Assembly (NCBI GenBank): GCA_003488005.1
Contig: DNND01000066.1
Coordinates: 70,313-134,312 of the forward strand
Source: Blastocatellia bacterium
GTDB taxonomy: Bacteria > Acidobacteriota > Blastocatellia > Pyrinomonadales > Pyrinomonadaceae
Length of the DNA stretch: 64,000 nucleotides
Direction: 5' to 3'
Under the pieces are notes generated by a model. That model was not told where the DNA came from. It worked only from the letters and a program-made list of their open reading frames with translations, and did not search any database. Positions 53,407 to 60,702 of the stretch are shown piece after piece. The first letter of the stretch is position 1. The number at the start of each line of letters is the position of its first letter. The translations under genes and the position numbers were made by a program.

Positions 53407-54771
53407 GTGGATACGCATCAAACCAACGCTGAAGCGGCGACGTTTCCTAAGGATTTTAGCGAAAATGCTCGTCAGGCTAAAGACGAGTTAGGCCCTGCAT
53501 TTGTTTCTTCTGGACCATACGTTCTTGTCGGCCTCGTCTTTGGTTTTTTCTTTGTCGCCGCCCACTACTTTTTCAACCTAATAAAGGGAATCCTAGAGGC
53601 GAACAGCCATTCCTACTGGGCTTGGCTTTTCGGTGTCTTAGCAATTCTCTCCGAACATCTCGGCATCGGTCTCATAGTAGCCGCAATAGCAGTTTTCTTT
53701 TACGAGTGGGGGGCCCACATAAAAAAGACAATCGAGCGAGGTGATAGGTTGGCCAATGCAATCAATCTATTCAACCAGATGAAGTCAAACGAACAGCGGA
53801 CCGATGAACTCACAAGGGCGATAAATGACGTCGACAGGATGCTAACAATTCTTAATACACAAAACCGCGCCAACGAAGCCGCGGCAGCAACGGGCAGAAA
53901 GGCGTTGGAGAAAGGTCTCAGCACAGTAATTGGAGGTCTGCCGCCACGCGTAGATCCGGTCGAATCGAAAGTGTTAGGTGAAGCCATCGCAAACTGTGGG
54001 CAACTCATTTTCGCAATCGAATCATTGCGTGTGATGGGGACTTGGCCCAATTACTCTTACATCAAGTTTCTCTCTGATTTGCTAAAAGTAACGGTTGGCG
54101 AGAATGCCGAAAAGTTCAGTGCATTATACAAAACGAAGAAAGGCGAGCAGCACTTTATCGTGCCACCCAACGCGGCCCAAATGGCGGATGCAATTCTAGC
54201 GACACAAATAGAAGCCATCGAAGAGAGTGACAGTTATGACGTGATCTCCGATCTCGGCTCATGGGATAACAAGCAATTAACGAAACTGCACGGCGCAACT
54301 TCAGATGCAGTCAACAAGAGGGATGTTTGTGTTCGCCGTGTTTTTAACCCTTATGACATGCCGAAGCCGTTGAGAACCTCGAAGGAAGTGAAGGATGCAA
54401 AGAACTACATCAGTTGTGTGCTTAACAGCCATTTAATGGATTCACGTGGATGGAAGGGGCGAAACGGAAGCGGACGCTATGACATTAAGGTTCTCGAACG
54501 CGACGGGTTTGAGAAGCTAAAGGGGAAATACAGCGATAACAAGGATTGGCATTTTGGCATTTTCTCGCATGGCTCAATTTCTGTCATTTTCAAAGTGTCC
54601 AAGCCGGATCTCTCAGACATGGCCCTGACCATAGATCCCGAACTCATCAATGCTAAGCGCTCGATCTTCGACGATGCGTGGAATTGGGCTACTGAAATTC
54701 CGGCCGATGGCTCAGAGTTGACGCTGCTCAGGGATATCTTGGACCGATGGGGAGATTATTGTCTCGAATGA
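53407..54771 (+). CDS. Two-TM membrane protein of unknown function
   Basis: A 454-residue protein with two N-terminal membrane helices (about 37-58, YVLVGLVFGFFFVAAHYFFN; about 75-102, with LGIGLIVAAIAVFFYEWG), then a helical coiled region (about 105-165) and a cytoplasmic C-terminal domain (about 180-454). This contains WDNKQLTKLHGATSDAVNKR and VRRVFNPYD, a pattern seen loosely in several uncharacterised effector-like domains. No family can be named. GTG start with AGGAG 8 bases upstream, 33 bases after the IleRS-dehydrogenase stop. Its stop overlaps an ATG by four bases (ATGA), so it is linked to the FRG gene. Base composition is visibly more A/T-rich than the housekeeping genes, suggesting transfer. 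Confidence 0.72.
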   Translation: MDTHQTNAEAATFPKDFSENARQAKDELGPAFVSSGPYVLVGLVFGFFFVAAHYFFNLIKGILEANSHSYWAWLFGVLAILSEHLGIGLIVAAIAVFFYEWGAHIKKTIERGDRLANAINLFNQMKSNEQRTDELTRAINDVDRMLTILNTQNRANEAAAATGRKALEKGLSTVIGGLPPRVDPVESKVLGEAIANCGQLIFAIESLRVMGTWPNYSYIKFLSDLLKVTVGENAEKFSALYKTKKGEQHFIVPPNAAQMADAILATQIEAIEESDSYDVISDLGSWDNKQLTKLHGATSDAVNKRDVCVRRVFNPYDMPKPLRTSKEVKDAKNYISCVLNSHLMDSRGWKGRNGSGRYDIKVLERDGFEKLKGKYSDNKDWHFGIFSHGSISVIFKVSKPDLSDMALTIDPELINAKRSIFDDAWNWATEIPADGSELTLLRDILDRWGDYCLE

Positions 54772-54848
54772 CCATGATCTGGTTCCGAGTGACTCGACAT
54801 GGCGAACGACTCAATCCCATTGAACTTGTGAACGCAAGGGTTATTGAG

Positions 54849-55823
54849 ATGAACGAGTCCAAGCACATCACCAGCGTGGCCGACGCCATCAACAAACTCG
54901 ACTCGGATGAGTTTCGAGAGTTCCGAACTTCTGAAGTTCCTGATTATCGAATTGGAACAGAATACAAGTACCCATTTGGAATCTGGTTTCGCGGCCTGCC
55001 TGATGCAGAGTGGACGCTCGTGCCCGGTATTTTTCGGCAATCGGAGCATGAGTACATCGAAGAGACCAGCATGTTTCATCACTTCCAGTTGCGAGTCTCG
55101 GAACAACGCCACACGTATCAAAGCACCTTCGACTGGTTGTGCCTGATGCAGCACTACGATGTGCCGACGCGACTCCTGGACTGGAGCGAGAGCGTACTAA
55201 TCGGTCTGTTTTTTGCCGTTGACGATTCGCGCCAGCGCGATGTTGACGGAAAACTTTGTGTGCTCAACGCTCGCCGCCTGAACAAACGGACCACGCATTC
55301 AAGCCGCCAACATCCAGCGAACATCTGTACTCCTACCTCCTTTGATTCGCTTGTGCGTGCACAACTAGCGGCATCAAGAAACGTCGAGAGATTTCAAGGA
55401 GCGCTTCCGAAGCTTCTTGTTGCCTCCGATCGAAACTCTGATGACGCGATTGTTGAAGCCGACAAAGCGATGGGGTTGGCGACGCAGAAGTGGCTTGCAT
55501 CTCCTATAGCAGTTTTTCCAAGTAGATTAAACGGCCGCATGATCTTGCAGTCGAGCATGTTTACAATTCACGGCGGAAAATGGCACAGAGGGCTTCCACA
55601 ATCTGACAAAGAACTTCCCAGACCGCTAAGCCTTGAATCCATTGATGCCGAGTTGCCGGCAGACGAACGGTTTCTTCAGACATATGTCATACCAGGTGGC
55701 AAATGTAAGACGAAGATCCGTGACGAGTTGATGACGCTTGGAATTCATTCCGGCTCTGTCTTCCCCGAGATCGACAAACAGGCCGCTTACATCAAGGAAC
55801 AGTGGCGCTTTAGTCTGGCATAG
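54849..55823 (+). CDS. FRG-domain protein
   Basis: A 324-residue soluble protein of the FRG family, named after its Phe-Arg-Gly motif (IWFRGLPDAEWTLVPGIFR, about 45-63). A second conserved block QHYDVPTRLLDWSESVLIGLFFAV lies at about 99-122. The biochemical activity of FRG domains is not established; they recur in mobile or defence-like neighbourhoods. The ATG at 54849 is chosen because the FRG fold begins right after it and AAGGG lies 8 bases upstream. An alternative ATG at 54768 overlaps the preceding stop by four bases and would add 27 residues. Paired with the two-TM gene; together they sit between two IleRS genes. Confidence 0.82.
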   Translation: MNESKHITSVADAINKLDSDEFREFRTSEVPDYRIGTEYKYPFGIWFRGLPDAEWTLVPGIFRQSEHEYIEETSMFHHFQLRVSEQRHTYQSTFDWLCLMQHYDVPTRLLDWSESVLIGLFFAVDDSRQRDVDGKLCVLNARRLNKRTTHSSRQHPANICTPTSFDSLVRAQLAASRNVERFQGALPKLLVASDRNSDDAIVEADKAMGLATQKWLASPIAVFPSRLNGRMILQSSMFTIHGGKWHRGLPQSDKELPRPLSLESIDAELPADERFLQTYVIPGGKCKTKIRDELMTLGIHSGSVFPEIDKQAAYIKEQWRFSLA

Positions 55824-55939
55824 TGGGCGATGGCGGCGAGCGATGAGATCCCGTTACCCCTCAATCGAAACAATTGCACCCAGTCGTTTCCGTCAGTTGA
55901 GCGACGAAGCCGATGTCGGGCCGATTCAGCGGAGGCGCC

Positions 55940-58900
55940 TTGGCTAATATCAACTTCCCACAACTTGAACGCGAGATTCTCAGTTTCTGGGAACGGGAGA
56001 ATTGTTTTCAGAAACTTGTCGAAAAAAATCGAAACCAACCAAAGTGGTCTTTCCTTGACGGTCCGATTACGGCTAACAACCCGATGGGGGTACACCACGC
56101 TTGGGGTCGCGCCTACAAAGATCTCTTTCAACGGTACCAGGCAATGACCGGTCATGAACTCCGGTATCAAAATGGGTTTGATTGCCAGGGGCTTTGGGTT
56201 GAAGTTGAAGTTGAGAAGGAACTCGGGTTCAAGTCCAAAAAGGATATCGAGCAATACGGGATTGCGCGGTTTGTCGAAAAGTGCAAGGAGCGCGTCCGAA
56301 AGTTTGCCCAGATGCAGACCGATCAGTCGATTCGGTTGGGCTACTGGATGGACTGGAGTAATTCGTATTACACGATGTCAGACGAGAACAACTACACCAT
56401 CTGGCAGTTTCTCAGGAAATGTCACGATCGCGGCTACATTTATCATGGGTGGGATTCGATGCCCTGGTGCCCGCGCTGCGGAACGGGAATTTCACAGCAT
56501 GAAATCTCCGGCGAGGAGAGACCGCAAGTTACACACACTTCTCCGACGGTGCGGTTTCGGCTCCGAAATCGACAGGATGAATACATTCTCGCCTGGACGA
56601 CAACGCCGTGGACGCTCACTGCAAACGTAGCTTGCGCAGTTCACCCCGAGATGACCTACCTCAAAGTGCGCCAGGAGAATTCCATCTATTACATCATCAA
56701 AGAGAGAGTCGAGAGCGTGATGAGCGGCCGGGGCCCAATTGAAATTCTCGGGTCCGTGACCGGTGCGGAAATGGTTGGCTGGCAGTACGAGGGGCCGTTT
56801 GATGAGCTTCCGGTTCAGTTGGACGGTCAGCATCGCATTATTCCCTGGAAAGAAGTCAGCACCGAGGAGGGAACTGGCATCGTTCACATCGCGCCGGGAT
56901 GCGGTAAAGAAGATTACGAGCTTGGTTTGCAGTTCCAGCTCGCAACGATAGCTCCGATTGACGAGAGCGGAGTGTTCCTTGAAGGGTTCGGTCCGTTTAC
57001 AGGGGAATTCGCCGGCGAGGTTTCTAAACAGATTATTAGGTCGTTGAGGGAGAAGGGAATTCTTTACCGGACAGAAGAATACCGGCACGCTTACCCGATT
57101 TGTTGGCGCTGTAAGACGCAGTTGCTATTTCGGTTGGTTGATGAGTGGTACATCAGAATGGATGAGCTGCGGCACCAAATCATCGAAGTCACCAAACAAA
57201 CTGAATGGATCCCGGCAGTTGGCCAGCAGCTCGAGATCGAATGGCTTACGAACATGCATGACTGGATGATTTCCAAAAAGCGATATTGGGGGTTGGCTTT
57301 GCCCATTTATCCTTGCCTGTCATGCGGCACATTCGAGGTCATCGGCAGCCGTGACGAATTGCGCGCGCGCGCCGTTCACGGCTGGGACGAATTCGACGGC
57401 CATAGTCCACATCGGCCATGGATAGATGCAGTTCAGATCGCGTGCGCAAAGTGTAACGCGCCAACCAAACGCATCCTTGACGTCGGTAACCCATGGCTTG
57501 ATGCGGGCATCGTTCCTTACTCAACGATGCACTACAACACCGATCATTCGTACTGGGAAAAATGGTTTCCGGCAGATTGGATTTCGGAGAGCTTTCCGGG
57601 ACAGTTTCGAAATTGGTTCTACTCGATCCTGGCAATGAGCACGGCGATGGAAGATCGGCCGCCCTTCAAGCAGATGTTTGGATACCGGCTGATGAAGGAC
57701 GAACGCGGCGAGGAAATGCACAAGTCAAAAGGCAACGCGGTCGAGTTCAACGAAGCGGCTGAACGCGAAGGCGCCGACGCCATGCGTTGGTTGTTTGCCT
57801 CGCACAATCCTGAGCATGACTTGCGTTTCGGTTACCACAACGTTCATCAGGCGCGGCGTGAGTTTCTGGTGCTGTGGAATGTTTATGACTTCTTTCTTAC
57901 CTACGCGCGTATCGACGTGTTCAATCCAATCGCATGCGCCGTTCCTGTTGCGGAGCGGGCGCAATTGGATCGATGGATATTGAGCAGGCTCGAGACGCTC
58001 ATTCAGCACGCGCATCGATACTACTCAACTTACAGCGTCCATCTTTTTATGAGAGAAGTTCAAGGGTTCATCGACGCCTTGTCGCGCTGGTATCTGCGTC
58101 GTAGCCGGCGGAGATTCTGGAAGAGCGAAGATGATGCCGACAAGACAGCCGCATACCTAACGCTGTGGGAATGTTTGGTGACGGTAATCAAATTGTTGGC
58201 GCCAATCATCCCTTTTATGACCGAAGCGATGTATCAGGAGATTGGGCGGCCGCAAGGTAGTGACGCGCCTGTAAGCGTCCATCTTTGCGATTTTCCAAAG
58301 CTAAATTCTTTTCCGGTTGATGAGCGCCTGATTCGAATGATGGATGCGACCACTGCGTTGGTCGAACACGGACACGCGGCTCGCAGCAAAGCTGCATTGA
58401 GGGTCAGACAACCGATTCGTGAGGTTCGCGTTCTGAGCAACCAGAAGGGCCTGGAAGGCGAGCTGCAACCATTTATACCGCTCATCTTAGACGAGCTTAA
58501 CGCCAAGAAATTAACCTTTATCGGATCGGCAACAGACCTCTACACGGTCTCGGCGCGGGTCGACGCGAAACTCGGGAAACCGAAGTACCGACAACTGTTT
58601 GACTCTGTCCAGGGTGAGCTCTCACGAACACCCGTCGAGATTATCGTCGGAGCCGTTGAACGTGGCGAACCGGTTCCGCTAACGGTCAATGGCCAGACGT
58701 TATCAGTTAGCCCGGACGAGATTTTAATTCAAAGATCAGCGCGCGCTGATTGGGAGATTTCTGAAGGCAACGGTTTTTTCGTAGCGATAGATACGAAACT
58801 CGATTCACAACTCATTAGGGAACGTTTAGTGCGCGATCTGATTCGTGAGGTTCAAAATCTACGCAAAACGGCTGCATTGGAGGTGGCCGATAGAATCCGA

Positions 58901-59071
58901 GTTCGATATTCGGCGACCGGTGAACTAGCCGTCGCGATTGTCGATTACATGGAATATCTTGCGAACGAAACGCTCGCAGTCGAATTAATCGAGACTGATT
59001 TTGTTGACGAGTCTCCGCACTCTTGCAAAATCGGGAACTGCGAAGTCAGACTCTTGATCTCGAGAGCATGA
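55940..59071 (+). CDS. ileS: Isoleucyl-tRNA synthetase, second type
   Basis: A 1043-residue class I synthetase charging tRNA-Ile, clearly distinct from the fused paralogue. Visible: FLDGPITANNPMGVHHAWGR (HIGH region, here HHAW as in a GVHxAWGR clade), QNGFDCQGLWVEVEVEKELG, CPRCGTGISQHE, editing motifs WTTTPWTLTANVAC and GTGIVHIAPGCGKEDYE, KRYWGLALPIYPC, WFPADWISESFPGQFRNWFY, and a KMSKS variant EMHKSKGN. C-terminal anticodon-binding and extension domains (about 690-1043) are complete. TTG at 55940 follows GGAGG by four bases and gives MANINFPQLEREIL. An ATG at 55913 is the alternative and lacks a ribosome binding site. It is probably the working IleRS of the locus, though others may exist elsewhere in the genome. 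Confidence 0.93.
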   Translation: MANINFPQLEREILSFWERENCFQKLVEKNRNQPKWSFLDGPITANNPMGVHHAWGRAYKDLFQRYQAMTGHELRYQNGFDCQGLWVEVEVEKELGFKSKKDIEQYGIARFVEKCKERVRKFAQMQTDQSIRLGYWMDWSNSYYTMSDENNYTIWQFLRKCHDRGYIYHGWDSMPWCPRCGTGISQHEISGEERPQVTHTSPTVRFRLRNRQDEYILAWTTTPWTLTANVACAVHPEMTYLKVRQENSIYYIIKERVESVMSGRGPIEILGSVTGAEMVGWQYEGPFDELPVQLDGQHRIIPWKEVSTEEGTGIVHIAPGCGKEDYELGLQFQLATIAPIDESGVFLEGFGPFTGEFAGEVSKQIIRSLREKGILYRTEEYRHAYPICWRCKTQLLFRLVDEWYIRMDELRHQIIEVTKQTEWIPAVGQQLEIEWLTNMHDWMISKKRYWGLALPIYPCLSCGTFEVIGSRDELRARAVHGWDEFDGHSPHRPWIDAVQIACAKCNAPTKRILDVGNPWLDAGIVPYSTMHYNTDHSYWEKWFPADWISESFPGQFRNWFYSILAMSTAMEDRPPFKQMFGYRLMKDERGEEMHKSKGNAVEFNEAAEREGADAMRWLFASHNPEHDLRFGYHNVHQARREFLVLWNVYDFFLTYARIDVFNPIACAVPVAERAQLDRWILSRLETLIQHAHRYYSTYSVHLFMREVQGFIDALSRWYLRRSRRRFWKSEDDADKTAAYLTLWECLVTVIKLLAPIIPFMTEAMYQEIGRPQGSDAPVSVHLCDFPKLNSFPVDERLIRMMDATTALVEHGHAARSKAALRVRQPIREVRVLSNQKGLEGELQPFIPLILDELNAKKLTFIGSATDLYTVSARVDAKLGKPKYRQLFDSVQGELSRTPVEIIVGAVERGEPVPLTVNGQTLSVSPDEILIQRSARADWEISEGNGFFVAIDTKLDSQLIRERLVRDLIREVQNLRKTAALEVADRIRVRYSATGELAVAIVDYMEYLANETLAVELIETDFVDESPHSCKIGNCEVRLLISRA

Positions 59072-59113
59072 CGCACGGCGACTCTCCTCAGGGAGACTCC
59101 CCGCTCGTCCCCG

Positions 59114-59986
59114 TCAGCGTCGCCTTGCGATACGGAACGGGTAGATGCCGACAGTATCCCAATTGTTCGGTGGAGTTAGCCCCTCCACTCTTAGATCGTA
59201 TGTTCCAGGAATGAGGAGATTCCAGTTCAAACTAAGTGACAGAGTGTGATAGGCGTCAGGTTTGAAACCGCTCCGGTTGAAGACTGTAACTCCTCGATGG
59301 TCCAAAATCTTCACTCGATAGGAGCTAAAATCCTTTCTGTCCTCCACCGGTACTGAAAGCGCGAATCTGGAACTCGATGCGGGCGGAGAAATCTCCACCG
59401 GAGCTGGAGCCTGTCCCCTCGCGACGGAGACTAAGGCATAAATCGGAAAGTTAACTTCCGGAACTTCTGACCCGCGAACTGAAGACTGATTAGTCGCTGC
59501 TTCGCTCTTGAGCTTCTGCTCGAGTTCGTCAAGCCGCTGAGTAAGTTGCTGTTTGGCTTGCTGGTGTTGTTTTTCTGAATCAGCAGCAGTTTCCAACCCT
59601 CGCTGATATTGTTGACGGATGGTTGACGCATCCTGTTTGGCTTGAAGAAGTTCGGCTTCCATTTGCGTAAATCGGCGAATAACGAAAAACGCAAACACTC
59701 CGGCCGCCAATACGCAGCAACACGCAATCACTGCCCACGAGCGAAGAGGCACCAATTGAAGATGCCACCACCGGGGCATGGGAGCCCGCCTATTTTCCGA
59801 GAACAACGTCTGCTGCACGGCCAGGCCTTTCAGATCCTGTATAAAGCTTCTGGTTATGTTCAACTGCTCGACGCACTTCCGGCAGTCGATGAAGTGGTCT
59901 TCGAATGCTTCAGCCTCGTCTGCAGTCAGCTTTCCCAACACATACTGGTCGATCAAGTTGAACTTTTTAATATAGTCGTGGTTCAT
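59114..59986 (-). CDS. Zinc-finger anti-sigma factor, membrane-anchored
   Basis: A 290-residue type II membrane protein. The N-terminal cytoplasmic part carries a ZAS/zf-HC2 motif (DHFIDCRKCVEQL, Hx3Cx2C, about 30-42) that binds a sigma factor. One TM helix (about 84-106, AVIACCCVLAAGVFAFFVI) is followed by a long Gln/Glu/Lys-rich periplasmic coiled coil (about 108-165) and a C-terminal beta domain (about 180-290: SRFALSVPVEDRKDFSSYRV, PGTYDLRVEG). It lies 71 bases after the sigma-factor gene in one minus-strand operon. It likely holds the sigma factor inactive until an envelope signal is sensed. It converges with the IleRS gene. Confidence 0.85.
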   Translation of the reverse strand: MNHDYIKKFNLIDQYVLGKLTADEAEAFEDHFIDCRKCVEQLNITRSFIQDLKGLAVQQTLFSENRRAPMPRWWHLQLVPLRSWAVIACCCVLAAGVFAFFVIRRFTQMEAELLQAKQDASTIRQQYQRGLETAADSEKQHQQAKQQLTQRLDELEQKLKSEAATNQSSVRGSEVPEVNFPIYALVSVARGQAPAPVEISPPASSSRFALSVPVEDRKDFSSYRVKILDHRGVTVFNRSGFKPDAYHTLSLSLNWNLLIPGTYDLRVEGLTPPNNWDTVGIYPFRIARRR

Positions 59987-60057
59987 TCGGAGAAACTACC
60001 CTCAGCCATAGAGTGGTGACAGAAAGCAAAACATCGCAATGACGTGCCCCTGCTCAT

Positions 60058-60699
60058 CTAAATCCGCCCTTCTTCGCGAGCCTTACGTTTAAGGTATAGT
60101 GCCCCAAAGCGTTTTCTCGCTCGATGCAAAACCCTGTCGAACTGCGCGCTGGTCAGGCCAAGATCGGCGCAGATCACGTCCTTTGGTTCTTCGTTTATGT
60201 AAAAGCGGCCGGTCAGTACTTTGTCCCGAGGTCTGAGTTGTCCAATCACTTCCCGAATTTCGTCGTATTTCTCAGAGGTCTGTAGCTGTTCCAATGCGCT
60301 TGGCGATGGGTCCGGCAATTGTTCGGCGAGTTCCAGATCTTCAATTACCGCTCGCTTGATTCCCCTAATCTGTTCAATGGCGTGGTTCCTGGCCACACTC
60401 GCGACGAAGGAGCCAAGGCTTTCGGGTTTTTTCACATCACCGTCCCTGATCTTTCTTATGATTATCAAGAAAGTGTCTTGCGAAAAATCCTCGACCAGTG
60501 AAGGATTATTCGTGATACGAAGAATGATGTGTACGATCCGACCTTTAAAGAGAGTTACCAATTCCGCTTCCGCATCGGCATCGCCGGCGACGATGCGGCT
60601 TACCATGCTGCCGTAGTCCGGGTGGACGCTCGCGTTGGTGATCGGACGTTCGTTCTCGGCGGCTGGCGGCAACCTTCGCTTAAGTAAAGACTTAAACAT
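60058..60699 (-). CDS. ECF-type RNA polymerase sigma factor
   Basis: A 213-residue sigma-70-family regulator. Region 2 is visible at about 45-110 (DAEAELVTLFKGRI, VEDFSQDTFLIIIRKI, GSFVASVARNHAIEQIR), and region 4 at about 150-205 (LRPRDKVLTGRFYINE, VICADLGLTSAQFDRVLHRARKRF). It starts three bases after the CHAT gene stop without its own clear ribosome binding site, so its translation is probably coupled. The downstream zinc-finger anti-sigma is the expected partner. Target promoters were not found. Family assignment is firm, ECF subgroup unknown. Confidence 0.9.
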   Translation of the reverse strand: MFKSLLKRRLPPAAENERPITNASVHPDYGSMVSRIVAGDADAEAELVTLFKGRIVHIILRITNNPSLVEDFSQDTFLIIIRKIRDGDVKKPESLGSFVASVARNHAIEQIRGIKRAVIEDLELAEQLPDPSPSALEQLQTSEKYDEIREVIGQLRPRDKVLTGRFYINEEPKDVICADLGLTSAQFDRVLHRARKRFGALYLKRKAREEGRI

Positions 60700-60702
60700 C
60701 GA

